NCBI RefSeq assembly: GCF_034347405.1
Contig: NZ_CP133778.1
Location: 3,038,001 to 3,102,000 of the forward strand
Source: Pseudomonas sp. CCC3.1
GTDB lineage: Bacteria > Pseudomonadota > Gammaproteobacteria > Pseudomonadales > Pseudomonadaceae
Reading direction: 5' to 3'
Length of the DNA stretch: 64,000 nucleotides
The notes beneath the pieces are model-generated. The model was not told the DNA's origin. It searched no databases and saw nothing but the letters and a program-made list of their open reading frames with translations. The first letter of the stretch is position 1; each line of letters opens with the position of its first letter. The translations under genes were made by a program, and so were the position numbers. Below, piece after piece: positions 16,406-25,048 of the stretch.

Positions 16406-16840
16406 TTACAGGTTCAGAAACGTCAGCTTCAAGAACAGCACATCAACCCAGACCGCTTGATGCACGGCAACGATCAACCAGAACCACACTTGATAAGACA
16501 CCTTGCGCGTTTTGTGGCGAAACACCTGTTGCGCCACCAGCGCCCCCGGCCAGCCGCCCAGTAGCTCGACCCCGTGCAGAACCTTCTCCGGGATGCGCCA
16601 CTGGCCATTTTTAGCCTGTTGCTTGTCGTACCAGTACATGCCAAACGCCACGGTGCTGGCCAGCCCATAAAGCAGCAAGGGCACCCGCGTGATGCCCGTG
16701 AACCACACACTCAATGAGCCACCCAGCGGCATTGCGCACAGCAGCGCCAGCACCAGCAGTTTGAATTTCAAGCCACGGATCGGCGCGCCATGGCCCGGCA
16801 TCCCGACAGACTCGCGCCGATCATTTGCCGTTTTCTTCAC
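16406..16840 (-). CDS. DUF1294 membrane protein
   Basis: This 144-residue inner-membrane protein has about three to four hydrophobic segments and the DUF1294 signature: FGMYWYDKQQAKNGQWRIPE, then LLGGWPGALVAQQVFRHKT. Many relatives carry a cold-shock domain in front of this unit, but this one has only a short basic N-terminus. It starts with GTG overlapping the uppP stop (GTGA), so translation is probably coupled to uppP. Function unknown. Confidence 0.88.
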   Translation of the reverse strand: MKKTANDRRESVGMPGHGAPIRGLKFKLLVLALLCAMPLGGSLSVWFTGITRVPLLLYGLASTVAFGMYWYDKQQAKNGQWRIPEKVLHGVELLGGWPGALVAQQVFRHKTRKVSYQVWFWLIVAVHQAVWVDVLFLKLTFLNL

Positions 16841-17664
16841 GCGGCAGCCGACCAGTCAATCCAGCCAAACTTCCAGGTCGCCAGAATCAACAGACCGAAC
16901 GCAATGCGATACCACGCGAACGCCGCATAGCTGTGGTTGGAGATGAATTTCAGCAACGCGCGCACAGCAATCATGGCGAAGATGAACGCCGTCACAAAAC
17001 CAATTGCGAACACCGGCAGATCGTCAGGCTGGAACAGGTGACGGTATTTGTAACCTGAGTACACCGCCGCGCCGACCATGGTTGGCATCGCCAGGAAGAA
17101 TGAAAACTCAGTGGCCGCCTTGCGCGACAAACCAAACAACAGGCCGCCAATAATGGTCGAGCCCGAACGCGAAGTGCCCGGAATCATTGCCAGACACTGT
17201 GCAAAACCGATTTTAACGGCGTCTTTCCAGGTCATGTCATCCACGGTTTCAGCACGAATCACATGCTGGCGACGCTCAGCCCACAACATGATCACACCAC
17301 CGATGACCAGCGCAGTGGCCACGGTAATCGGGTTGAACAGGTATTCGTGGATCATGTCGGCAAAAATCACCCCCAACACCACTGCGGGCATCACCGCGAT
17401 GATCAAGTTGATGGTAAAACGTCGAGCGCTGGGCTGCGTAGGCAAACCGACGACAACATCGATGATCTTGCGGCGAAATTCCCAGACAACAGCCAAAATG
17501 GCACCCAACTGGATAATGATGTTGAACGCCATGGCGCGCTCGCCGCCAAAGTTCAGCAAGTCGGCCACAATAATCTGGTGGCCAGTACTTGAAACCGGCA
17601 AGAATTCCGTAAGGCCTTCAACTACGCCGAGTATCAACGCCTGTGCGGCAGTCCAAAGATCCAT
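16837..17664 (-). CDS. uppP: Undecaprenyl-diphosphatase
   Basis: This 275-residue polytopic membrane protein is UppP/BacA, which dephosphorylates undecaprenyl pyrophosphate to recycle the lipid carrier for cell-wall synthesis and gives bacitracin tolerance. Both catalytic motifs are present: EGLTEFLPVSSTGH near residues 17-30 and PGTSRSG further on. Two adjacent ATGs occur (17667 and 17664); GGGGGA just upstream suits the second. The gene is followed by DUF1294 with a 4-bp overlap. Confidence 0.95.
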   Translation of the reverse strand: MDLWTAAQALILGVVEGLTEFLPVSSTGHQIIVADLLNFGGERAMAFNIIIQLGAILAVVWEFRRKIIDVVVGLPTQPSARRFTINLIIAVMPAVVLGVIFADMIHEYLFNPITVATALVIGGVIMLWAERRQHVIRAETVDDMTWKDAVKIGFAQCLAMIPGTSRSGSTIIGGLLFGLSRKAATEFSFFLAMPTMVGAAVYSGYKYRHLFQPDDLPVFAIGFVTAFIFAMIAVRALLKFISNHSYAAFAWYRIAFGLLILATWKFGWIDWSAAA

Positions 17665-17921
17665 CATTCCCCCATTGAAGCGCTGCATCTTGCAGCACTG
17701 ATTCGTTAATTTTGAGTGTGCGCAACCGCTGCCGCAGTGTAGGTCGCAGGTGCGTCATGCTCACTAATGTGATGTGAAATAACTGTCGGAAATCAATAAA
17801 GATTCAGCTTTCTGAATTCCGGCCGAGATCCTATCAGACACGTTCCACTTTCGCTGCTATGACTACGCCCTGTAGTCGTACTCAGCGATGACAACAAGAA
17901 AAACAAAGGAGTGACCGTTGT

Positions 17922-19556
17922 ATGAATACCTTACGCAGGTTGTCCATCAGCCGACGTCTGTGGCTGATCTTGATTGTGGCCGTGGCCATGCTGCTGGCGT
18001 TGGGTTTGTTGATGCTAAAACAGATACATGACGATTTGTATGATGCAAAAGCGCAGAAAACCCAGCACGTGGTGCAAACCGCAAGCGGCATTCTAGGCTA
18101 TTACCACAGCCTTGAAACAGCCGGCGCGTTAAGCCGCGAAGCCGCGCAACAGCAGGCGCTAAAGGTGATCGGCAACTTGCGCTATGACCACGGCGATTAC
18201 TTTTGGATCAATGACTTGCGTCCCTACATGGTCATGCACCCGACCAACCCTGCGCTCGACGGAAAAGACTTGTCCGCCATCAAAGATCCTGACGGTTTTG
18301 CGATTTTCAACGAGATGGCCGCACTGGCGAAAAGCAAAGGCGCGGGCATGATGAATTACCGTTGGCCAAAACCGGGCGCTGATGCCCCGGTGCAAAAGAC
18401 CTCCTACGTCCAGTTGTTCGAGCCGTGGGGCTGGGTCATCGGCTCCGGGGTTTACATCGATGACATGCAAGCCGAGTTCCAGTCGCAAGTCTGGCAAGCC
18501 AGTTGGGTGGGCCTGGTAATTGCCCTCATCATGGCCGCTCTGGTCATGCTGATTGCCCGCAGCATCGCCCGCCCGTTACGCGATGCAGTGCAGGCCATGG
18601 CCAATATTGCCAGCGGCGAAAGCGATCTGACGCGCAGTCTCGACACCCATGGTCGGGATGAAGTCACGGAACTGGCGCAGCACTTCAACACCTTTACCGC
18701 CAAACTGCGCACGGTGGTCAGCCACTTGCAGTCCACCGCGACCGCACTGGAACAGTCATCGACGGCACTGGGCAACAGCGCCACCGACGCTCAGCAACGC
18801 AGCCAGCAGCAAGCCTCGCAAATGGATCAGGTGGCGACGGCAATCAATGAAGTCACTTACGCGGTGCATGAAGTGGCCAAAAACGCTGAACACGCCGCAG
18901 GCGAGATGCGTGGTGCCCAGACGCAAGCCGAACTGGGCCAGCAAAACATCGACAACAGCCTGCAACAGATTGACCAACTATCGGGCACCATCAATCAGGC
19001 GGTCGAGGTCATTCGCGCCCTGGCAACCCAAAGCAGTGGCATCAGCAGCGTGCTGGAAGTCATCCGTTCAATTGCCGAACAGACCAACCTGCTGGCCCTC
19101 AACGCTGCGATAGAAGCTGCGCGGGCGGGCGAGCAAGGCCGTGGTTTTGCCGTGGTCGCCGATGAGGTCCGATTGCTGGCCCAACGCACGCAACGGTCAA
19201 CGGCAGAGATCCAGACCATGATCGAGAGTCTGCAAAAACACTCCGAAGCCGCTGTCACTGTGATCGCCAGCAGCAGCCACGCTTCGCAACTGACTATCGA
19301 GCAAGCCACCCAGGCCGGACAGAGCCTGACCACCATTGGCCAGGCCCTGAACAATCTGAATGGCCTCAACGCCTCCATTGCCAGTGCAACCCTGCAGCAA
19401 GCCCATGTCGTGGAAGACATCAACCAAAACGTGACTCAGGCCGCCGGGCTCTCACAAAGCACCGCCGAGGCTGCCGAACAGTCGAGTGCTGCCAGCGTTC
19501 ATCTCAAAGATCTGAGCGTTCAGCTCAATGGCTTGCTGCGTCAATTCAAGGTGTAA
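17922..19556 (+). CDS. Methyl-accepting chemotaxis protein with sCache sensor
   Basis: This 544-residue chemoreceptor has TM1 at ~13-32, a periplasmic single-Cache (sCache_2 type) domain at ~35-190 (HGDYFWINDLRPYMVMHP, GWVIGSGVYIDD), TM2 at ~195-213, a HAMP domain, and a cytoplasmic signalling domain. The conserved hairpin tip reads RSIAEQTNLLALNAAIEAAR, followed by AGEQGRGFAVVADEVR. sCache_2 receptors often sense small organic acids, but the ligand here is unknown. It signals to CheA/CheW at the cell pole. It stands alone between uppP and ptxS. Confidence 0.95.
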   Translation: MNTLRRLSISRRLWLILIVAVAMLLALGLLMLKQIHDDLYDAKAQKTQHVVQTASGILGYYHSLETAGALSREAAQQQALKVIGNLRYDHGDYFWINDLRPYMVMHPTNPALDGKDLSAIKDPDGFAIFNEMAALAKSKGAGMMNYRWPKPGADAPVQKTSYVQLFEPWGWVIGSGVYIDDMQAEFQSQVWQASWVGLVIALIMAALVMLIARSIARPLRDAVQAMANIASGESDLTRSLDTHGRDEVTELAQHFNTFTAKLRTVVSHLQSTATALEQSSTALGNSATDAQQRSQQQASQMDQVATAINEVTYAVHEVAKNAEHAAGEMRGAQTQAELGQQNIDNSLQQIDQLSGTINQAVEVIRALATQSSGISSVLEVIRSIAEQTNLLALNAAIEAARAGEQGRGFAVVADEVRLLAQRTQRSTAEIQTMIESLQKHSEAAVTVIASSSHASQLTIEQATQAGQSLTTIGQALNNLNGLNASIASATLQQAHVVEDINQNVTQAAGLSQSTAEAAEQSSAASVHLKDLSVQLNGLLRQFKV

Positions 19557-19570
19557 AAACCTGTAATCGT

Positions 19571-19642
19571 TGCCGCAAGCTGCGATGGGGCGCCAAGCAG
19601 GCCTTAACCGAAGGTCTTGCGGCCCCTATCGCAGCTTCGGCA
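19571..19642. repeat. Imperfect palindrome, REP-like
   Basis: TGCCGCAAGCTGCGATGGGG (19571-19590) is repeated in inverted form as CCCCTATCGCAGCTTCGGCA (19623-19642), with a few mismatches. It lies just after the chemoreceptor stop. Its place and sequence resemble the intergenic palindromic repeats of Pseudomonas; it may also terminate or stabilise the transcript. Confidence 0.7.
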
Positions 19643-19707
19643 GCGTCTACACCATTTGATTGTTGCCAAGGCTGATTTTTAAACGTGCATTTACACACGG
19701 CACTTGA

Positions 19708-19723
19708 CGAGAACCGGTTTTCG
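19708..19723. promoter_or_regulatory. Degenerate second PtxS-like box
   Basis: CGAGAACCGGTTTTCG shares the AACCGGTTT core with the exact PtxS operator 9 bp downstream and is itself a near-palindrome. A TTGACG at 19704-19709 overlaps it. It may be an auxiliary PtxS site or part of the promoter; this is an inference. Confidence 0.45.
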
Positions 19724-19731
19724 GGTTTTCC

Positions 19732-19745
19732 TGAAACCGGTTTCA
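19732..19745. promoter_or_regulatory. PtxS operator upstream of ptxS
   Basis: The perfect 14-bp palindrome TGAAACCGGTTTCA matches the published PtxS recognition sequence exactly. It lies 52 bp before the ptxS start, so PtxS should repress its own gene, with release by 2-ketogluconate. Confidence 0.9.
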
Positions 19746-19796
19746 TCGCTCTTCAGCGAAACCGCCTGTGATAACTCCAATAAAAGGTTTCAGGCC

Positions 19797-20822
19797 GTGA
19801 ACAGTTTTTCTGCAGCCCAACGCACCCGCGTCACCATGCTCGATGTCGCCCAACGTGCCGGCGTGTCCAAAGCCAGCGTGTCGCGCTTTATTGGCGAAGA
19901 CCGCGCCTTGCTCTCAGAGGCCATTGCCGAGCGTATCGAGCGGGCGATCAACGAGCTGGGTTATCGCCCCAATCAAATGGCCCGAGGCCTGAAGCGCGGA
20001 CGCACGCGGCTGATCGGAATGCTGGTGGCCGACATTCGCAACCCCTATTCGATAGCAGTGATGCATGGCGTTGAAACCGCCTGCCGCCAGCACGGCTACA
20101 ACCTGGTGGTGTGCAATACCGACCGCAATGATGAGCAAGAACGCCAACACCTGGCTGCCTTGCGCGCTTACAACATCGAAGGTCTGATTCTTAACACCCT
20201 TGGGCATCATCCCGACGCGCTGCAACAACTGCATCAAGAAATGCCCATCGTCCTCATCGACCGCAAAGTCGAGCAACTGCACATCGATCTGGTCGGCCTC
20301 GACAATGCCGGGGCGGTGCGCATGGCGCTGGAGCATCTGCAACAACAAGGTTATGGCGACCTGCTGATGGTGAGCGAGCCCATTGATGGCACCCACTCAC
20401 GCAGCGAGCGCATGCACAGTTTTAATCAGCATGTGGCACAACACCCCGCCCTAAAAGGTGCTGTTGTGTTTACCGGCCCGCACCTGCGCGCCGATATTCA
20501 GTCTTTTCTGCACGCAGCAGGCCCCGGCCCCAAAGCTGTCTTTTGCTCAAACGGTGTGTCCGCCCTGGCCTGTACCCACGTGCTGCGCGAGTTGAACTGC
20601 CGCCTGTTTGAAGACCTCGGCCTGATTGCCCTCGATGATCTGGACTGGTTTCCCTTGGTGGGCAGCGGCATCACCGCCCTCGCCCAGCCGACACAGCAAA
20701 TAGGCGCCAGCGCGTTTGACTGCCTGCTCAAACGCCTGAAGGGCGATACCGGACCTGTCCGGGCTCTGGATTATTGCGCCCAATTGATCATTCGCGGCTC
20801 GACACAGCGCCTTACCACTTGA
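19797..20822 (+). CDS. ptxS: LacI-family repressor PtxS
   Basis: This 341-residue LacI-family repressor has the N-terminal helix-turn-helix (TMLDVAQRAGVSKASVSRFI) and a periplasmic-binding-like effector domain (RTRLIGMLVADIRNPYS). Exact PtxS operators lie on both sides of the gene, and it precedes kguEKTD, so it is PtxS, the 2-ketogluconate-responsive repressor of that operon. I chose GTG 19797 because it gives the usual length and the frame upstream would cover the operator. It forms a divergent-free, co-oriented block with kguE 80 bp downstream. Confidence 0.93.
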   Translation: MNSFSAAQRTRVTMLDVAQRAGVSKASVSRFIGEDRALLSEAIAERIERAINELGYRPNQMARGLKRGRTRLIGMLVADIRNPYSIAVMHGVETACRQHGYNLVVCNTDRNDEQERQHLAALRAYNIEGLILNTLGHHPDALQQLHQEMPIVLIDRKVEQLHIDLVGLDNAGAVRMALEHLQQQGYGDLLMVSEPIDGTHSRSERMHSFNQHVAQHPALKGAVVFTGPHLRADIQSFLHAAGPGPKAVFCSNGVSALACTHVLRELNCRLFEDLGLIALDDLDWFPLVGSGITALAQPTQQIGASAFDCLLKRLKGDTGPVRALDYCAQLIIRGSTQRLTT

Positions 20823-20881
20823 CGTTTTAAGGGCTGGCAACCTGCTCCCCGGTGACCAGCTCTATATTTCACAACAAAAAA

Positions 20882-20895
20882 TGAAACCGGTTTCA
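20882..20895. promoter_or_regulatory. PtxS operator upstream of kguE
   Basis: A second exact TGAAACCGGTTTCA lies only 7 bp before the kguE start region. It can block transcription into kguEKTD or expression near the ribosome site until 2-ketogluconate binds PtxS. Confidence 0.9.
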
Positions 20896-20902
20896 GAGAT
20901 TA

Positions 20903-21691
20903 ATGACCATGAGCACATTTCCCGTTTCCATCAGCCTGTCGAGCTACGGCGCCGACCTCGTTCGCCAACGCGGACAAGGCAGTTTCATTGAGTTACTGGC
21001 CAAGGCTGGGGCGACACGCATCGAACTGCGCGAAGAACTGCTGACCGAAGAAGATCCGGTCAGTTTCAGTCAGGCGGTGCAGCAACACAGCCTGGAATGC
21101 GTGTTCTCTTCGCCTCTGGAACTGTGGGAAGCCGGACAGTCGCGGCCCAATCCGCAACTGATTCCTACCTTGCAGCGCGCTCATGCTTTTGGCGCCAAAT
21201 GGCTGAAAGTCTCGCTTGGCTATTTCACCGAGCACTGCGACCTGCAAAACCTTAGCGCCTGCCTTAACCAACAGCCGGTGCGCCTGTTGGTGGAAAACGA
21301 TCAGACCTCACAGGGCGGGCGCATCGAACCCATGCTGCGTTTCTTCGACGCGGTCGAGCAGCAGCAAGCCCCCATCAGCATGACGTTCGACATCGGTAAC
21401 TGGCAGTGGCAAGACCAGTCAGCCAGCACCGCCGCCCGCCTGCTGGGTCGCCACGTGACCTATCTGCACTGCAAAGGCGTCGCCCGCCGCCCGGATGGCA
21501 AGTTGATTGCCACCCCGCCAACGGCCACGGACTTGCAGGCGTGGGCAGACCTCATGAACCACATGCCGCATGGCTTGACCCGCGCCGTTGAATACCCGAT
21601 GCAAGGCAGCGACCTGACCTGGCTGACCCGGCAACACGTGCAGGTGCTGGCCAGACTCTCTCACGCGCAGCAGGAGCTGAGCCATGTCTAA
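20903..21691 (+). CDS. kguE: KguE, sugar phosphate isomerase/epimerase-like protein
   Basis: This 262-residue protein has the xylose-isomerase-like TIM-barrel fold (SISLSSYGADLVRQRG, VENDQTSQGGRIEPML, SMTFDIGNW). It is the first gene of the 2-ketogluconate operon in Pseudomonas. Its exact reaction in the pathway is not settled. Two starts six bases apart (20903, 20909) are possible; the region GAGATTA supplies a modest Shine-Dalgarno. The 3' end overlaps kguK by 8 bp. Confidence 0.9.
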   Translation: MTMSTFPVSISLSSYGADLVRQRGQGSFIELLAKAGATRIELREELLTEEDPVSFSQAVQQHSLECVFSSPLELWEAGQSRPNPQLIPTLQRAHAFGAKWLKVSLGYFTEHCDLQNLSACLNQQPVRLLVENDQTSQGGRIEPMLRFFDAVEQQQAPISMTFDIGNWQWQDQSASTAARLLGRHVTYLHCKGVARRPDGKLIATPPTATDLQAWADLMNHMPHGLTRAVEYPMQGSDLTWLTRQHVQVLARLSHAQQELSHV

Positions 21692-22628
21692 CGTGGATGT
21701 GTTGTCGTTTGGCGAAACCATGGCCATGTGGGTCGCCGAGCAGAGCGGCGATCTGGCGCAGGTCGAACTGTTTCATAAACGCATTGCCGGTGCTGACAGC
21801 AACGTGGCCATTGGCCTGGCACGCTTGGGCTTTAACGTGAAGTGGTTAAGCCGCGTGGGCGCTGACTCTCTCGGACGCTTTATCCTCACCGCTTTGCAAG
21901 CCCAAGGGCTGGACTGCCAGCACGTCGACATCGACCCACTGCATCCGACCGGCTTTCAGCTTAAATCCCGCGTGGACGACGGCAGCGACCCACAGGTCGA
22001 GTATTTCCGCCGAGGTTCTGCCGCCAGCCACCTGAACTGTTCTGCCATCACCGAACCATTGCTCAGCGCCCGCCATTTGCACGCCACAGGCATCCCGGCT
22101 GCGCTGTCGGCCAGTTGCAACGAACTGTCGTTTGAACTGATGAAGTCCATGCGCGCGGCGGGCAATAGCGTGTCATTCGACCCAAACCTGCGGCCTTCAC
22201 TGTGGGCCAGCGAACAGCACATGATCCGCGACATCAATGCCCTAGCCGCTCACGCTCACTGGGTCTTGCCAGGGTTGAGCGAAGGCCAGTTGCTGACCGG
22301 CTACGAGGCCCCGGCCGACATCGCTGCGTTCTATCTCGACCAAGGCGCTGAGGCGGTGGTTATCAAGCTGGGGGCCAAGGGCGCCTACTTTCGCACCGCA
22401 AAAACAGAACAATGGGTACCCGCCATCCCCGTCGCCAACGTCGTCGATACCGTCGGCGCGGGTGATGGCTTTGCTGTCGGCGTGATCAGCGCCCTGCTGG
22501 AAAAGCTCGACCTTAACGACGCCGTTCAACGCGGCAACTGGATTGGCAGCCGCGCTGTGCAAAGCCGTGGCGATATGGAGGGCCTGCCAACCCGCGCAGA
22601 ACTGAACCAACACACCGCTGCCGCCTGA
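21684..22628 (+). CDS. kguK: 2-ketogluconate kinase
   Basis: This 314-residue PfkB/ribokinase-family kinase phosphorylates 2-ketogluconate to 2-keto-6-phosphogluconate in the cytoplasm. The N-terminal glycine-rich motif is in SFGETMAMW and the catalytic PfkB signature DTVGAGDGFAVG, with the catalytic Asp, lies near residue 255. Sequence and gene order match kguK. It overlaps kguE by 8 bp and is followed by kguT after 57 bp. Confidence 0.94.
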   Translation: MSNVDVLSFGETMAMWVAEQSGDLAQVELFHKRIAGADSNVAIGLARLGFNVKWLSRVGADSLGRFILTALQAQGLDCQHVDIDPLHPTGFQLKSRVDDGSDPQVEYFRRGSAASHLNCSAITEPLLSARHLHATGIPAALSASCNELSFELMKSMRAAGNSVSFDPNLRPSLWASEQHMIRDINALAAHAHWVLPGLSEGQLLTGYEAPADIAAFYLDQGAEAVVIKLGAKGAYFRTAKTEQWVPAIPVANVVDTVGAGDGFAVGVISALLEKLDLNDAVQRGNWIGSRAVQSRGDMEGLPTRAELNQHTAAA

Positions 22629-22685
22629 TTTTTTGCTTCACCCGTTACCTGCTGCGACAAAAACAACAAGCTCAGGAGCCACACC

Positions 22686-23981
22686 ATGAACGCGCTAAAA
22701 CTCGCCACCCGTCGGTGGTGGTACATCATGCCGATCGTTTTTATCACCTACAGCCTGGCCTACCTGGACCGCGCCAACTATGGATTTGCCGCGGCCTCAG
22801 GCATGGCAGAGGACCTCAACATCACCCCAGGCTTGTCGTCATTGCTGGGCGCACTGTTCTTTCTCGGGTATTTCTTCTTCCAGGTCCCCGGGGCGGTCTA
22901 CGCGCAACGCAATAGCGTTAAAAAGCTGATCTTTGTCAGCCTGATCCTCTGGGGCGGCCTGGCCACGCTCACGGGCGTGGTGTCCAACGCCTACAGCCTG
23001 ATCGTGATTCGCTTCATGCTCGGGGTGGTTGAAGCCGCCGTCATGCCCGCCATGCTGGTGTACCTGTGTCATTGGTTCACCCGTGCCGAACGCTCGCGCG
23101 CCAACACCTTCCTGATTCTCGGCAACCCGGTGACCATGCTTTGGATGTCGGTGGTCTCGGGCTACCTCGTTCAGCATTACAGCTGGCGCTGGATGTTTAT
23201 TGTCGAAGGCTTGCCTGCCGTGGTGTGGGCGTTTATCTGGTGGCGTCTGGCGGATGACCGCCCAAGCGACGCCAAATGGCTCAGCCAGCAAGAGAAACAA
23301 GACCTGCAAAGCGCGCTGGATGCCGAACAGGTCGGCATGAAGCCCGTAAAAAACTACGCGGCAGCCTTCCGCTCGCCGAAAGTCATCCTGCTGGCCTTGC
23401 AGTTTTTCTGCTGGAGCATCGGGGTGTATGGCTTTGTGCTGTGGCTGCCGTCGATTCTCAAACAGGGTCAGCAAATGGACATGGTCGAGGCCGGCTGGCT
23501 GTCGGCTCTGCCCTATCTAGCAGCGGTCATTGCGATGCTCGCGGTGTCCTGGGGCTCGGACAAACTGCAAAAGCGTAAGCGTTTCGTCTGGCCACCGCTG
23601 CTGATCGCCTCCATCGCGTTCTATGGGTCCTACGCGCTGGGCGCTGAGCATTTCTGGTGGTCCTACGCACTTTTGGTCATAGCCGGTGCCTGCATGTACG
23701 CCCCTTACGGCCCGTTTTTCGCGATCATTCCAGAGATTCTGCCTGCCAACGTGGCGGGTGGCGCCATGGCGCTGATTAACAGCATGGGCGCGCTGGGCTC
23801 ATTTGGCGGCTCCTACCTAGTGGGTTACCTGAACAGCGAAACCGGCTCGCCAGGGGCTTCCTACCTGTTGATGAGCGGTGCGTTGCTGATCTCGGTGCTG
23901 TTGACCCTGATGCTTACCCCCACAGCCAAAGACCCCGTCACCCCCAAAGCCAGCGCCCCACAACGCTTGGCTCATTCTTGA
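22686..23981 (+). CDS. kguT: 2-ketogluconate transporter
   Basis: This 431-residue, 12-helix MFS carrier of the anion:cation symporter branch opens with PIVFITYSLAYLDRANYGFA. As third gene of ptxS-kguEKTD it imports 2-ketogluconate across the inner membrane. Start ATG 22686 follows AGGAG (AGGAGCCACACC). Its stop overlaps the TTG start proposed for kguD. Confidence 0.93.
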   Translation: MNALKLATRRWWYIMPIVFITYSLAYLDRANYGFAAASGMAEDLNITPGLSSLLGALFFLGYFFFQVPGAVYAQRNSVKKLIFVSLILWGGLATLTGVVSNAYSLIVIRFMLGVVEAAVMPAMLVYLCHWFTRAERSRANTFLILGNPVTMLWMSVVSGYLVQHYSWRWMFIVEGLPAVVWAFIWWRLADDRPSDAKWLSQQEKQDLQSALDAEQVGMKPVKNYAAAFRSPKVILLALQFFCWSIGVYGFVLWLPSILKQGQQMDMVEAGWLSALPYLAAVIAMLAVSWGSDKLQKRKRFVWPPLLIASIAFYGSYALGAEHFWWSYALLVIAGACMYAPYGPFFAIIPEILPANVAGGAMALINSMGALGSFGGSYLVGYLNSETGSPGASYLLMSGALLISVLLTLMLTPTAKDPVTPKASAPQRLAHS

Positions 23982-24961
23982 TTTCAACGTCGGTGATCCC
24001 CTTGAAAAAACATGTCGTGCTGTACAAAGCACTATCTGCCCCACTGATGCAGCGCCTTGAAGAACACGCGCACGTCACACTGATCGAGCGTCTGGACGCA
24101 CAAGGGCTGGAGCAATTGCGTGCCGCCCTGCCCCAGGCTCAGGGATTATTGGGTGCGAGCCTGAAACTGGATGCCCAGCTACTGGACCTGGCACCCAACC
24201 TGGAAGCGGTGGCCAGCGTATCGGTGGGGGTTGATAACTACGACATCGACTACCTGACCAAACGCAAGATCATGCTCACCAATACCCCTGACGTGCTCAC
24301 TGAAACCACTGCAGATACTGGGTTTGCGTTGATTCTGGCCAGCGCTCGACGCGTGGTGGAGTTAGCCAATCGAGTACGTAATGGCCAATGGCAAAAAAAC
24401 ATCGGCCCCGAGCATTTCGGCACCGACGTGCATGGCAAAACCCTGGGCATCATCGGCATGGGCCGTATCGGCGAAGCCTTGGCCCAGCGCGGGCATTTTG
24501 GTTTCGGGATGCCAGTGATCTACCACAGCAACTCGCCAAAGCCCGCGGTCGAAGCGCGCTTCAACGCGCACTACCGCAGCTTGAACGACCTGCTGAAAGA
24601 GGCTGACTTTATCTGCCTGACCCTGCCCTTGACTGCGCAAACAGAGGGCTTGATCGGTGCAGAGCAATTTGCGCTGATGCGCCCTGAGAGCATTTTTATC
24701 AATATTTCACGGGGCAAGGTGGTGGACGAAGCCGCGTTGATTAAGGCCTTGGAGCAAGGACAGATTCGCGGCGCCGGGCTCGATGTGTTCGAGCGCGAGC
24801 CGCTGGATGTGAACTCGCCGCTGACGCAACTGGATAACGTAGTGGCCACACCGCATATCGGCTCGGCCACCTTTGAAACCCGCGAAGCCATGGCCCGTTG
24901 CGCCGTGGACAACCTGTTGGCTGCGCTGTCGGGCAAACGCCCGGCTAACCTGGTGAACTGA
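23978..24961 (+). CDS. kguD: 2-ketogluconate 6-phosphate reductase
   Basis: This 327-residue D-isomer-specific 2-hydroxyacid dehydrogenase reduces 2-keto-6-phosphogluconate to 6-phosphogluconate with NAD(P)H. The Rossmann motif GIIGMGRIGEALAQR is near residue 155, the catalytic Arg lies in NISRGKVVDE, Glu in DVFEREP and His in TPHIGSAT. The TTG start at 23978 overlaps the kguT stop; GTG 23993 or TTG 24002 would also work, and none has a strong Shine-Dalgarno. A REP palindrome follows. Confidence 0.93.
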   Translation: MISTSVIPLKKHVVLYKALSAPLMQRLEEHAHVTLIERLDAQGLEQLRAALPQAQGLLGASLKLDAQLLDLAPNLEAVASVSVGVDNYDIDYLTKRKIMLTNTPDVLTETTADTGFALILASARRVVELANRVRNGQWQKNIGPEHFGTDVHGKTLGIIGMGRIGEALAQRGHFGFGMPVIYHSNSPKPAVEARFNAHYRSLNDLLKEADFICLTLPLTAQTEGLIGAEQFALMRPESIFINISRGKVVDEAALIKALEQGQIRGAGLDVFEREPLDVNSPLTQLDNVVATPHIGSATFETREAMARCAVDNLLAALSGKRPANLVN

Positions 24962-24971
24962 CCAACGACCT

Positions 24972-25040
24972 GTGTAGCAGCGAGCTTTTCTCGCGATCTT
25001 TTGATCGTTTAAAAGATCGCGAGCAAGCTCGCTCCTACAG
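24972..25040. repeat. Pseudomonas REP inverted pair
   Basis: The right arm GATCGCGAGCAAGCTCGCTC, followed by CTACA, is the classic Pseudomonas REP. The left arm (TGTAGCAGCGAGCTTTTCTC, then GCGATC) is its imperfect complement around GATCGTTT. The pair sits between kguD and a convergent gene and may terminate both transcripts. Confidence 0.88.
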
Positions 25041-25048
25041 GACGCCAA

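Noticed and set aside
17760..17860. Sigma-28 promoter before the chemoreceptor
   Set aside because: TAAA and GCCGA are present, but the spacing (~21 bp) is wrong for the FliA consensus (15 bp).
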